A stretch of DNA of 64,000 nt, from the NCBI GenBank assembly GCA_025024175.1, contig QCXZ01000086.1, forward strand, positions 16,458,245-16,522,244, given 5' to 3'. This stretch comes from Rhyzopertha dominica. Lineage: Eukaryota; Arthropoda; Insecta; Coleoptera; Bostrichidae. Shown piece after piece: positions 22,324 to 33,840 of this stretch. Numbering within the stretch: position 1 is the first letter of the stretch; every line of letters begins with the position of its first letter. Below the pieces are notes generated by a model. That model worked only from the letters and a program-made list of their open reading frames with translations. It made no database searches and was not told the DNA's origin. Made by a program: the position numbers and the translations under genes.

Positions 22324-22698
22324 CTAAAACAATACAAAAGCAAATATAACAATGTTGCCTATATGTATGTGTTAGTGAAAGTATTAAGGGCACTTTTTTA
22401 TATTTTCTTATGTTTATTTCTATTACTTAAGAAGATATTTAGGATTTTAGGAAATTTTCGTTCCTAATAGGTAGGTACTAATTGTTTTTCAAGTTTCTAG
22501 CTCAATTATAAATGGAAAATCTTCTAATGGGCAAGTTAAAAAAAATACCCTGTATACATAATTAGAATTTACATAATAATACCGATATGCACCAAATCGT
22601 GTTTTCATTTGTATAGGTTAAGGTCAATTCCCATTCGCAGACGTTCTGATCCCCAAAAAATTTCATGTGACCCATATCTCTCAGTGAAGTTATCTACA

Positions 22699-22732
22699 TA
22701 TATAAAAGAGTAATAGGTATATAAATCATACA
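22699..22732 (+). promoter_or_regulatory. TATA box and initiator-like site of gene A
   Basis: TATATAAAAG at 22699-22708 lies about 30 bp upstream of ATCATACAG (near 22725-22733), followed by a 5' leader of about 33 nt and the ATG at 22762. The spacing is canonical for a TATA promoter. Confidence 0.5.
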
Positions 22733-22761
22733 GATTTTATTCTTCAAGACAGTGCAATAAG

Positions 22762-23578
22762 ATGNCCATAAGATTAACTACCTTAACCCTATTCGTGATT
22801 GTCCTCGATTTTCATCAGGTGAGAATTTGAAATATGTTAGCAACAAAGTTCACCCGTTTTTTTCGATTATTTTCAAATTTCCGGTATTTGTGTAGCAGCA
22901 ATTTTAATTTTTAAATTGTCAATTGAAAATGTATTTTTTTAATAAATTGGAAATGACGTCATCAAACGAGTTTGCAATTGACAACCCCTTATTTTTGACA
23001 TAAAAACTGGAAAGCTCTAATTTAGCAAAAAACATTGCTTTTAGAAATAAAAATCGACATGTCCGACCATCTTTCATGAAAATAATACTACTTATCTATT
23101 TATATTTATAAATTATTAGGCCACCATCCGGGCAGACGATTTACCGGCAGTCGACCGCCGAAACACCGCCGCTACGGAAGGGGTCATGGCAGATTCCACG
23201 CCGGTGGCGTTGTCTTTTATGGAAGCGTGGGCATACCAAACGCCATATACCCAGCAATGGCTGGTACTCTATACTGGCTCTGGGTGCGAAACGCCTACCA
23301 TGGTCAACCTACCAAGACACCGCAATATGATACAGGGCGCCTTGCCAAAAAACGCAAAATTACAATCTATGGCGTTGCTGGAAAGAGCGCGTACAAGTCG
23401 GTACATCGNATTTATTGCGTATGTGGACGNTGCGGATTGGAGGAAGTGGTGCGAGTCCTTAAAAAACATTCATCACTCCTTTCCTGATTTAAATTCCCTC
23501 GTAACGGTTCCCAGACGTTGCAACGTTTTCGACGATTACGGCGCCATGCCGAACGAAACGGTCCACAATAATTCATAA
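22762..23578 (+). CDS. Gene A: two-exon predicted secreted protein, unknown family
   Basis: Exon 1 (22762-22818) encodes 19 residues, M-x-IRLTTLTLFVIVLDFHQ, a typical signal peptide, and ends at a GTGAGA donor. Exon 2 (23120-23578) follows a TTATTAG acceptor, joins in phase 0 and stays open for 152 codons to TAA. The predicted protein is about 171 residues with three Cys in the mature part and a core containing QQWLVLYTGSGCETP and LPKNAKLQSMALLE. That core aligns with gene B, which starts 1.5 kb downstream (WLLLYIGNK..., PSNAKILSLGIL). Three N bases lie in the gene. The TATA promoter, short signal-peptide exon and clean frame argue for a real host gene. I do not recognise the family and assign no function. 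Confidence 0.65.
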
Positions 23579-24058
23579 TTGTACATACAGTGTAACGGTT
23601 CACAATAATTCAAGATATACCTACAATGTGTATACAATGTGTATCTAAGGCATGCAAGAAATTTGATAAAATGTAAGAGTATTGTAATGAACCTTAACTC
23701 GCATTCGAACAGATTTAATATAGAAGCAACTATAATAAACAAGCGACAACAGTGACATCCAAAAATATAAAAGAAGAGAACGAACGTACAAAAAAATACA
23801 GGGCAGTAGAATAAATAAATCACAAAAAACAACAACAAAGGCACAAATACATAACAAACGGTTAGTGCACGACTCGGTAGGATTTATGAAACAGTCCCGA
23901 ACGTGGCAACACCGTACGGATGTATAACAAGCATGCTTTACTGTACTGTTGACACGCGGTGCGCGGTGAACGTGAGGTCGTGAGGTGACCTCGAGCAGTC
24001 ATGAGTCGACCAGTGAAGCCAACGAGCAACGACGAAAGCAGCACCATTGATCGCCACC
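23579..24058. other. Intergenic stretch between genes A and B
   Basis: No gene supported. Minus-strand ORFs rich in Phe/Leu/Cys are composition artefacts. A duplicated GGT(C/T)CACAATAATTCA(T/A) occurs near 23562 and 23598. The part after 23930 is GC-richer and may be the promoter of gene B. Confidence 0.35.
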
Positions 24059-25685
24059 ATGAACGTGCCAGATAGGTTAGTTGGTGAGAATGTCAGTGAG
24101 AAATATGTGTGTATGTATGTGTGTATTTACCGTTTACATATAAAACAAAACATCTTCTTGTTACATTTTCGGCCGCGATTGATGTATGCGTTATCGCTTC
24201 GGTTAGTCGCGAGGTGCCTTGTTTCAGATTTGTAATTGTTTTTGTTGATTAAGCGTGACTGGGGACCGTTGCGACCGTTGGTATGTGTGGGTGGATTTCG
24301 GTTAAGAAATGTAACGAACTCCTTGGACGGTTGGGAACGGAAGCTAGATCGAATGCTGAATGATTATTGGTTATGGATGTTGAAGTGGAAGAAGTATAAA
24401 TGAGAATGTTGGAATATGGAGGACACTTTTTGATGCACGCAGATACTTAACGTAATCAATACATTTTACTTTCATCTCGGCGTTTCATTGTTCTAACATT
24501 CTGAAGATGTTTTCCTAAAACGTATCGTAATTGGCATTTACGCGAATAACATAACCTTCGACTGACATCAGACGTCTGTTGCCGATGCGACACGTGACCA
24601 GGGATGTTAGTATCGAACGAAAAGTATCGATGCCAGTATCATTTAATACCTTACTTTTGGTATCGATACATACCCGATACCTCGCTGTAGAGTATCGATA
24701 CCGAAGAGTATCGAACTATCGGTGCCCAATTTTTTAACGGTAACGTACCTATGTAAAATAAACATTTATTCTCATTCTCATATTATTTTAGCGTGTGCCA
24801 AAACAAAGAGCAGCAAAAAACAACAGCAAAAAAAGCAAAAAACTTCTTCACTTCAAAACCAGTCTTCCTCCGTGGTTGAACCCAGGAATAACAATTTGGT
24901 CAATCTTTTCCCCAGAAGGCGATTTCTTGATTTTGTCACTGTCATCCCAGTCTTGGAGAAGAGGCATTCCAACGCCCAACTGCGTATGCGTTACGTTCGC
25001 AAATTATTATTCCCTTACCGGAGCAAAAAGTATCGATACCATTAGATACCGTCCGATACTACCCGATACCGTAAGGCTGGATATCGATACCAAAGTATCG
25101 ATACTTCGGTTAAAAAATATCGATACTTTGGAAGTATCGAGGTATCGTTAACATCCCTAACGTGACCGGCCAAGGAAAACCTAAAAACAAGATCGCAGAC
25201 TTCCCGAGTCTGAGTTATTGCCACATTCTCACAACTTCTCAGGTGGGACTTACAACATTTTTCTTTAACTTTTCAGTTCATCATTTACACAACTTCCCCC
25301 TGCCCGCATTGACAACATCGACGAAGCATACCAAGTAATGCTTCGTACATGCCCAACAGGACTGTGCATCGAGGACTTGTTTTTGTATACCACCGACAGT
25401 AACTGCTGGCTTTTACTTTATATCGGCAATAAAATTTCGCGACCTTCCACACAACTGCACGATTATCGGCAACAGTTTGAATTGAGTATACCCTCTAACG
25501 CCAAAATCCTCTCCCTAGGAATATTGGACAATGGTTGCACCCCAAAATATCACCTCATGGTTCAGTGCGCTGATGATGTGAGCCAAAATGATTCCCGAAT
25601 TTTTTACCCGTGTTTCTATGCAAGTGTTTCCATACTTTTCCCTAACCGTATTTACCAACTAAAATTTAATTTTGCCAACGCATAA
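24059..25685 (+). CDS. Gene B: paralogue of gene A; exon 1 uncertain
   Basis: Exon 2 is well supported: a TTTTCAG acceptor, start at 25277, frame open to the stop at 25683-25685, containing LCIEDLFLYTTDSNCWLLLY, IPSNAKILSLGILDNG and KYHLMVQCADD. It aligns with gene A around W-L-x-LY-x-G and the (P)xNAKxxS block. It has about six Cys against three in A. It needs two bases from exon 1. A candidate is ATG at 24059 in a GCCACCATGA context, giving MNVPD plus AG before GTTAGT (exon 24059-24075), which fits the phase, but it lacks a signal peptide; another exon 1 is possible. A 560-bp hAT MITE lies in the proposed intron. Function unknown. Confidence 0.5.
24600..25159. mobile_element. 560-bp non-autonomous hAT element with TATCGATA subterminal repeats
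   Basis: The ends read AGGGATGTTAGTATCGA and, inverted, TAGGGATGTTAACGATACC. Identical 8-bp ACGTGACC flanks lie at 24592-24599 and 25160-25167; the left end seems to have lost one terminal base. About ten TATCGA units, many as GTATCGATAC palindromes, fill 24610-24720 and 25025-25155. Between them is a 3' splice-like TTATTTTAG followed by a Lys/Gln/Ser-rich open stretch (24722-25045), unrecognised and possibly a relic of the autonomous transposase's first exon. Confidence 0.75.
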
Positions 25686-26890
25686 AAGTGTATATTATGT
25701 AATTTGTAAAATATATATGTCTTAAATTTTGTCCGCGCGCGCTTTTCAATTTCAGCATGAACTGTAGTAATTGCGCATTTGAAATTGCTAGATTGCGTGT
25801 ATAATTACTATATTACAATATAATGTGTAGGTACTATATTGGAGTTACTGGAATTTTAATTGTGTCTGCATGAAAATAATATATTAATAATGTATATAAT
25901 TTGCCATTATATGCGCTTATTTTAAGGTTCATTCAGATATATGTATTGTTATCATTATATGTGTATAATTGATATTGGCGATGTGGATTTGTAAACAGTA
26001 ATTAAAAAGCCCATATTAAGTGTAACGTATATTTTTCGTTTTACAATACAATTACAATACTATTCTTGTTAAGGCTCTGCTCGATAGCTATAGATTCTAA
26101 ATGCAGTATTTTTTTTTAATTGCAACCTCCGCCCTCGGGTGTTCAAAAAGACAGGCAAATGTATAGTTAACAAAATATGTTATTGTTCAACAAAGGTATA
26201 GCTAACTACAGTAACATTTTGAACAAAATGCGTAAGCTTAATATGTGAGTACCTATAAAAGTGATTCGGCAACCAATTGCAGCAAATGCCCAGCATTACA
26301 TGTGCTTCATCAATATCTCACTAAACATCTTGCGTGACACCATTGAATATAGAAATATCTTGTCATACATAGGCAACCATTCTGACAAAATATTCAAAGT
26401 ACCTATGCTTTGCTGCATTTACAAAATGAAATTTCTCACGGAAGCAACCCATGCACTTAGGCAACCAAAGTGACAAATATTTTTACAAAACATTTTGCTG
26501 CAAATATATTAAAGATTTTCCTGAAGAGTGCAGAATACAAAACGCTATGGTTACAAATCGTTCTTTTGCCACCAGGCAGTAGTTAGTTTCGATTATCAAA
26601 AAGTTGCATTAAAAACTTCAATGCAACCATTACAAAACATCTATTTTCTTTTTTTGTCATGAGCACTTTATAGTAACAATCAATAAATACCTGTACATGT
26701 CGCAAAACAGCGCCTAGCCGATTTATATTTTGTATCCCAACCAAATGGTCATTTGCTGTTACTATGTTTTGTCGCTGACACTACTATATTTTTGTTCACC
26801 GTACAACTTACGGCTTTACAATACAACTTTGCACGGATTACGACAATATTTTTCTCAGTGCGAATTGGTTAACTTGAGTTTACCTAAACA
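25686..26890. other. Non-coding stretch between genes B and C
   Basis: AT-rich. Short ORFs (26261-26473, 26730-26978) have no recognisable features; the second overlaps the start of gene C in another frame. TA-rich tandem stretches lie at 25720-25990. Confidence 0.35.
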
Positions 26891-27502
26891 ATGCTACGAG
26901 TACGTGTGCACATTACTATTTTCATCTTGCTGTTTGGCTTTACATGCCAGCAACCACCACCGATTCGTCCCCCGCTGAATCAAGTATATCAGGTAGAGTG
27001 CCAAGAGGACATCGCATATTCACAGCCGGGTAGCCCAGCATTAGCGGCGTTACTTCAAGAGTTCGTCGACCACGCTCCCCCTGGATTTGTCGCTACACAG
27101 GTCTTCCCCGAAGTACATACCGGCGTGAATGCACATCGATTGCGTCTCCATTACCGATCCCAAAATTTAAGACAGTGCGAGGACAAGAAACAGGTATTTA
27201 CGGCGATGAATGCGTACAAACCACAGAATGCAGTCGTGCGGGAAATTTGTGTTATACCCGGAGGGTGGGCTGTAGAATACTTTAAATATTGTGTGTGCCG
27301 AAGGCAAGCGCGCCAAAAACGACAAATTCCTGGTGCTGGATTCTTCGTTCCACCACTAGGGTACTCGATTCGTGACACAGTAGCGAAATACAGAGGTGAA
27401 GGCCGCCACAGTCAACCCCACGAGTACGAAAATGCCATCGAACGCCCGCCAGCTCCCAGGAAAAAAGGATACGCGTCCGCGTGTTCACGTCAGTGCCATT
27501 GA
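26891..27502 (+). CDS. Gene C: single-exon predicted secreted protein, unknown family
   Basis: A 203-codon ORF begins ATG at 26891, with an N-terminal signal peptide (RVRVHITIFILLFGF, then CQ near residue 20). The mature part has Pro-rich ends, APPGFVATQVFPEVHTG, GVNAHRLRLHYRSQN, a C-X-C unit in YFKYCVCRRQ and a C-terminal ACSRQCH. A dibasic RQKRQ follows the C-X-C and could be a processing site. A decayed paralogue lies at 37550-37750 with the same APPGFV-TQV and GVNAHR blocks, so the frame is real. The C-X-C is reminiscent of cystine-knot-type secreted ligands, but I cannot place it in any. No function assigned. Confidence 0.6.
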   Translation: MLRVRVHITIFILLFGFTCQQPPPIRPPLNQVYQVECQEDIAYSQPGSPALAALLQEFVDHAPPGFVATQVFPEVHTGVNAHRLRLHYRSQNLRQCEDKKQVFTAMNAYKPQNAVVREICVIPGGWAVEYFKYCVCRRQARQKRQIPGAGFFVPPLGYSIRDTVAKYRGEGRHSQPHEYENAIERPPAPRKKGYASACSRQCH

Positions 27503-29218
27503 AGGGATTCATTATTATATTCATACCTACTTATGATTAACCTGTTTTTTTGACTTATTGCTTGTGACGTCACAATAAATTTTTGCTTCTGCTTCAGCAA
27601 ACTATTGATTTCCCCAAAACAACAAATTCAAGGTCCATTCTTTGCTGAATCAAAATTGCTGCAATTGTCAGATATTTCCCTCTGCTTATCAACCGAAAAG
27701 CCTAAAATGTACAAATGGAGGAGACGAAGTGGTTCCATCGTCTGTCAACACTGGCACACCGCTATTTATTTAATGTGCATACAACCTGTGAAATATGCGA
27801 CCAACAGTACATATTCAGAATTTTTTACGGTGCGACGTCTTCAAGTTACATTTAGGTATGCAACCGGTATTTCATTACGTTGCTTGTAATCGCACAGTCA
27901 TTGTCAGAAGTACAGGCAGACCCAAATCCCAATATCTTACTAAATTAGGGCTTTACCAACAAAATTTCTGTAAAAGGTGCCAAAGTATTAACTAGGTACT
28001 GTTTTATTTCATTCGGTAAATGCGACAGAAATTCGTTGCTATGGCCACCACTACGTTTTGTTTCTGTAACACCCGCTGCTTTCAATACTCCGCTTCTTGC
28101 CATTGCTGCAGTAACGTATTTGCTATTACCGAATTGTTTTGTTTATGCAGCAGCATTGCATTTTGTTACTGCTACAGTTCTGTTTGATTGGTTATCATCT
28201 CTCTTTCGTTATCTCTACCAATTTCAGTTTGTTGGGGCGACTATTTCTCTTNGCACCGATTATCAAATATCACATCCTTTTTGTATTCTGCTGAAGTAAC
28301 TGAACATTTGTTCTAGCTACGGATTGCTCATTGTGCATTACAACTTAGACATTAGCAATAATTGATTAATATTTGTTGCTTATTATTTTGTTGAAGAAAC
28401 AGCCCTGCATCGTTCGTCTGACGATTTCATAGCTACGCGGACAATTTTGTTTTTCACCAAACACTTCGGTAAACCTATTTTTCTCAGTGCGGTGCTCTCA
28501 TGTGGTACACTATTTACTGCCATCATCAATAACGGAATATGCTGGTCCCATTTTGGGTGGTCGGAATTTAAATTGTTAACTGCTGATATCGACTGCTCAG
28601 AACTGTTGGGGCAGCTCAGCTTTAGAGTGTCTCGTCGGGGTATTAAACAGAGACGTTATTTTAACTTGTCCTAATTTCAGCACCAATGTGCTAGGGAAGT
28701 TACCTTTGTTTCAAGCCCGTGCAAACTATAATGAGCTGAACGGTCTGGTTGACCTGTTTTAGCAGTCAGAGCAGAAATTTAAGCCTAGCGTAAGAGAGTT
28801 TTTGTTGTCGAAATATGGCTGTGATGCATGATTTTTTATTACTAACTTGTAGTATGTAGTATGCATTATTATGTTTTATTTTACGTGGTTATCCTTGTTG
28901 TCTGTAATTGGATATAAGACCTGTTAGACAATAAACGAACATTAAACATTATGTTCTTGCATTGTTTTTCTCTTAGAAGTCTATAAAATGCTATCAGACT
29001 TTTTGTTGCTGTTAAAACAATTGTTATCAATAGTTAGGCTTTCTTGACTGTTCAATTAACTTGTTGAATTTTCGGGTAGTTGTGCACTGGTCTTCCCTTG
29101 TTTAATGCAGCTATTTCACCATCAGTTACGAGTAATGAAACGTTTGCTGACTACGGTACAACAACCCAGAAGCTTTAACGAGTTCAATCTGTAGGACTGG
29201 TCAACTGTTGTTGATCTG
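27503..29218. other. Stretch with open but unrecognised reading frames
   Basis: After a TGCTTCTGCTTCAG acceptor-like site at 27598, a frame of 94 codons (27605-27889) and an overlapping one (27795-27995, MQPVFHYVACNRTVIV) may be one decayed gene. Hydrophobic ORFs at 28036-28299 and 28447-28674 are not recognised. I cannot support a specific gene. Confidence 0.25.
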
Positions 29219-30200
29219 TTACTTTTATTTTAGGTTCATGAAAAATTCTGTAAAATCTCCAAGAAACGAAAAAGTAAATAGTGTGAATCAGCCTATGTCG
29301 TCTGGATGTAGTACATCTGAAAATTTAATTATTGTAGACACAAATCTGCAGTTTTTAAACACTAATGACTTCTTACCACCTGGCAATGAGGAAAAAATTA
29401 ATGCTGTCTTGGCCAATCAAACTATAATTATCGAAAATCAAAACATTATTATTCGTCATAGTCATGAAAATGAAGCTAATAATGCAACAATTTGCCAAAA
29501 AAAATGAAACAACTTTAAACACAATGGGAAATTGTATAACACTAAATTCGTGTAACAAAAGTTGCACATCGGTGCAAAAAGTAGGTGTAGTTGAAAATGC
29601 TATTGAATAAATAATACACTAGGCAAATTGGATGCATCAGAAAAAAAGGTACAAAACAAATTAAGTATGATTATGTAGACAAATTGAGTTACATATGTGG
29701 TCGAAAAAGAACAGAACATGGCATGAATAATTGTTACATATTGGTAGATAGTTTTTTTCTAGAAAATTAGTGACATTTTGTTCCCGGGCTGGTAGTGCTC
29801 GTGACAACAAAGAAAAATTCCATTTAAAATATATAAAAAATTTTATAAGTTTGTTTTTAAAGTGATTAATTTGTCTGATAAGACTGCACTCTGAAAGATT
29901 GTGAGGAGTTTTTTAAAAACATTACTAGAAACTCGGCAAGAAGGAATCTGAGTGGCATCACTAGAAATTCCGCAGTCAAGAGAAGGCTGAAAAATCAAGA
30001 TTACAACAGGAAAACAACGAAAGCGTGATCAATTACAAGGCGGAAATGATGAAAATTTCTGCACTGAAGGAGATGAAGGTGGTAAAACGAATGTCGAGAG
30101 ATTTGTGCAAGAAGAGAATAAAGACTTCCACGGAGAGGAGGCAATTGATGCAGATGACGAAGACATTAACTTTCAATTATTGTGTGTTCAACAAATTTAA
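29219..30200 (+). pseudogene. Unrecognised coding-like remnant in two or more pieces
   Basis: A TTATTTTAG acceptor at 29233 is followed by an open frame to 29507 (SVKSPRNEKVNSVNQP, then LANQTIIIENQNIII). From 29874 a second stretch reads KDCEEFFKNITRNSARRNLS, and after a frame slip near 30020 RKRDQLQGGNDENF and an acidic tail (EEAIDADDEDINF) to TAA near 30199. Composition and splice-like borders suggest a dead transposon accessory gene. I know no matching family. Confidence 0.35.
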
Positions 30201-30879
30201 TTAATACTTGCATCCTGAGGAGAGAGAAAAGATCCGCCTAGATAACGATGGAAAGGGGACCACCAATTTTTACCAACTTTAAAGGAGGTAATATTTATGT
30301 TATTTTTCTGTTATCTAGTTATGCGACATATTTATTTTGATTTGTTATTTTTGATTTTATGAGAATGTAAGTTTTAAACAAATAAAATATCAAATAAAGA
30401 TATTTCATTAAATATTTTTATTATACATAAATATAATTATTAATAAGCTACACATAATCTAATCTAAAGTATGAAGCAAAGGGAAAAATATTTTGTTATT
30501 AAACTATACACTACATAATTTGCATTTAATGCTGGATATTGAATACGAACTTAAAATTGTTATTGTTAAGGTAACCACTCTTATAAATATTTAAGAAAGA
30601 ATAATTTATTGGTGTGTCAAAAACATTACTTAAACTTTCAATGGATTTGTCAAAAATATGTGTAACGCTATTTTCCAATGTTGCATATTGCATAGCAACA
30701 ACTGCATTATCGTTAGTCAAAACCTACTTGTTATATTTATCCCCGGTTAAAACAAAATGTTTAAATTCAACTTTACAGAAAAACCCATTCGCATTCTTAC
30801 ATTTTAAGGTTGAAAACTATTATGATTATGAACATACTCGTTCCAGTCAGAATTTTCACCCTTACAATTTCACTCATCC
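30201..30879. other. AT-rich stretch without a supported gene
   Basis: Short overlapping ORFs on both strands (30526-30720 minus, 30614-30979 plus) look like mutual shadows. Part of the plus frame may belong to the virus-like remnant that follows. Confidence 0.3.
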
Positions 30880-32063
30880 TTTTAGCAACTTGTGCCTATG
30901 TGTGAAGAGAACTGGTATGGAACCGCTGCTCCCTATCTTGATTTTTTTGCAGCAAACAATCTTCGCCTCACTGAATTAAGAATTAGACACACTAACATGC
31001 CAATACTAAAAAGCGGTGACAAGAGTACTTCTTTCCCTGTGTCAAAATACGGCATAAATGGTTCTCACCACATATTGCTAGAAGGGAACACGTACCCACC
31101 AGAAAAGAGAGGATCTATGGCACAAAGCTTAGGGCCCCTTACTGCTCTCCTTTGCCACGTAAGAACAGAAGAAAAGTATAGGAAGAAATGGACAGACGCT
31201 GCTAAAAGAGCAATGGCACACATCCCTATTATAGATCAAATCTTAGATGTGATAAAAGGGAGGTGTAATAAGTCTGTTAGCAGACATACTAATGGTAACC
31301 ACTTCAAGACAAGCAAATAGGATGTTCTACCCAGTAAATATATTGGCCAAACTATACTCTCTTCCGGTGAATTCTGAAGGAAAGATCTTAGATGCAAGCG
31401 GTGCAACAACAGATTGGATATGAGGAGACAAATTGCTGAGAGAATTCAATGTGTCAGGAAATGGTGGATTCTACACATACAAAATGGCCACGAACATCAC
31501 ATGGGAGATGGAAGGAAGTTTCACTGCAGATGAGGCCCAACAAGTATTGTTCCACACCATATTTGGAACATATAAAGAGGATTTGTCTATTTTAGAGCAG
31601 ATCACAGGCCTAGGAAGCTGGAACACAAGAGAAGAATTCAAGGACAAGTTCCAGAAGATGTCAACATGTGGAAAGTCTGTCAAGTTCAAACCTCTTACTC
31701 TCAACATGTATTCAAAATTGGCCTCAGCAAACCAAACTAGTCTTTTGGCAACATCATATCTTCAGCTGTGCTCAATTCCTGTTTTCAGTGGAGTTAGAAA
31801 ACAACACTTTACCGAATGACTTCCTTGAACAGATCAGCAAGAGAGCAGGGGCGATATCATCTGCAAAAACAATACCGCAAATCATTGCAACCTTAACAGA
31901 ATTGTTAGGAGCCCTAAGACAAAAGCTTCTTGATGGTGGAAAGAGATTGGAAATGGGCACTGTATCCTGGAGATCTATGAGTGACCTAAGCTTAGATAAT
32001 GGAGGATCGGAATTGACGTTTGAAACAGAGGGAAGATGCAAGTTTTTCTTGAGAAGAAATTAA
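30880..32063 (+). pseudogene. Possible endogenous viral nucleoprotein-like remnant
   Basis: Three consecutive plus-strand frames (about 30892-31320, 31322-31819, and 31790-32063) together make one ~390-residue coding region. It is interrupted by a frameshift near 31320, an in-frame stop near 31422 and a frameshift near 31790. It is intronless and less AT-rich than its flanks. The mix of many short amphipathic helices and basic residues without transmembrane segments fits a negative-strand RNA virus nucleoprotein, and the C-terminal block reminded me of orthomyxovirus-like NPs. That family assignment is tentative. A 3' untranslated AT-rich tail follows. It is not a functional viral gene as it stands. 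Confidence 0.35.
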
Positions 32064-32239
32064 TTTTAGAATGTAGAGATAACATTTTTAATTTGAACAC
32101 TCATTGCTCATTTTACTCTTGGAAATATATTTTTAATTTGGTTAACACTAACACTTTTATCTAGTATAATCTGCTTCCAAAAGGGTATGAATGAATAATT
32201 GACAAAGGGTCACTCACCTTATTGATCAAATGACTCAAA

Positions 32240-32789
32240 TTATGGACATCCATAAATGTCACCAAAATGTTCTGTGTAAGAATTATGTAGGGCTTCGGCC
32301 AAATCAAGAAAGTTACTGTAAAGCTTACATGAACATATGGTTAAAAAATGTTGGTATACGTCTACAGGTAACATATCTTTGAGAATAACTACTCCTAAAT
32401 AATATAAAAATGTACAATATTCTGTACCTTTCCAGTGACATAATACATCTAGGCCACGTACGGGCCTATGAAATTCCACTAACATTTTCTAGGAACCTAG
32501 AAAGAGTATCTATGTCCTTTGCGCACCATTTTGCTTTGTAATGTCCGAAATTACCATCTCTCCATCTCACGGGGCATCTGTTCATTAAGCCAAGGTCAAT
32601 TAGATGTAAAGACTCACCAACGCGAAAGACTTCTATCTTGTCGATTGCCACCGAAGCTAAGGAGTATCCTGTTTGTGATGAGTTCCATATATTTTTGCTC
32701 TGAACACGGCCTCTGTTCGCTTTTGACAATTTGTTCTGGAAAAAGGAACGGTGTGAGAGATATGTGAATATTCCCCAACTGTAGTACAT
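32240..32789 (-). pseudogene. Transposase-like (CACTA-related, uncharacterised) C-terminal fragment
   Basis: Minus-strand reading from 32789: FRVGESLHLIDLGLMNRCPV, then, in a second frame beginning about 32485, FHRPVRGLDVLCHWKGTEYC, LYYLGVVILKDMLPVDVY and EALHNSYTEHFGDIYG. The HLIDLG-motif, the KGTE(Y/F) block, the (L)GP/GVVxLKxxLP block and the EHFGxIYG end are a chain I know from abundant insect and vertebrate transposon-derived genes of uncertain superfamily. The two frames overlap at 32466-32485, so a single-base slip separates them. The upstream half is missing. Confidence 0.5.
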
Positions 32790-33840
32790 TTTATGTGTCG
32801 CACCCTGGGGGTTTAGGATGATAGCCGTTTGCGTTGTCGAAGATTAGTACCGGAAACAGAACTTGGGACAAGGGCAGGAGTGATACGACATAGGTCGTTT
32901 TAACATAATAATTTATTCACTACATAAAAATAAATCTGTAAACAAACGCATGTACATAAAGTAAGTAATAAAGACAAAAGTGTTTGAGCAAAGATTGTTG
33001 GAACTTACATTGTTGCTTAAGAGTCAGCCCCAGCCTGGGGACTTCGAGTCTATATATTAGACTGCTTTATGATTGATTATTTTCACTATTTATACTAGCA
33101 TAAGCGCATACGTCATAGATCGTACGACGCTTTAACTGCTGAACTAGCACATAAGCCGCCTTCAAGGAAAGTGCATCAAACACAAAATTGCCGACACTGA
33201 CGTTAACAATGAAATGAATTTAGAATTATGGTTAAGTTGGATAGAAATACATTTGGAAAATATTCTCTATTTGACAGTATTAATGAACTAAAAAAATTCT
33301 GAAAGTTACTAACAATGTTATAACTATTACTTCTAGTACCTATCGTAAGCTATTTTTCAATTTTACTTATGCACCAAAAAGTAAAATACACTTAAGCATT
33401 TTACATATTTCTCTTTATTAGAAAGATCTTCAGAAATGATATTTTGCAAACGTTGTTTCTGTGTTTCATCTATGTTAATGATAACCGTCAATACTGATTC
33501 AGAAACTGTTGTAACGTTTGTATCAATGTTTACTATTAATATCAACATCAAACTGTTCTCGTGCTTCGATAACCATCTCGTAGATCGTATCATTATCAAA
33601 ATTCTCATTTACTGCTTTATGATTGGGGTAGTAGTTAGAAAGCATGCCTTCTAGCAAATCTAAGTCTGTTTATGTTTCTAAGAATTATTGCTGTTTAGTT
33701 TTTGTTGGGAAGCGCCTATCTATTAGTTTTTCTTGTATNTCTTGTTACATATTGGCGACTTGTATTGGAATTTGGCAAGTGATCCACATAAGTATAATCA
33801 GTAAATATGTCAATTGGTAAGAGTTTAAATTCTGAGAAAA
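32790..33840. other. No supported gene
   Basis: AT-rich. A short palindrome-like GCCCCAGCCTGGGG lies near 33022. Possible LTR-like sequence around 32800-33060, but no paired copy was seen. One N lies at 33739. Confidence 0.3.

Noticed and set aside
23536..23857. Hydrophobic minus-strand ORFs resembling membrane segments
   Set aside because: Phe/Leu/Cys-rich translations of an AT-rich plus strand rich in AAC/AAA words; two frames overlap with equal quality and there is no homology.
24047..24235. 62-codon ORF read through as a gene
   Set aside because: A GTTAGT donor-like site directly follows the first few codons and the rest is GT-rich repeat-like sequence; only the short leading segment was kept as a possible exon of gene B.
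26100..26480. 70-codon ORF with several Cys as another secreted gene
   Set aside because: No signal peptide, no similarity to genes A-C, and His/Ile-rich composition typical of AT-rich spacer.
32800..33060. Candidate LTR with a CAGCCCCAGCCTGGGG-like word
   Set aside because: No second copy, no primer-binding site and no polypurine tract were visible next to it.
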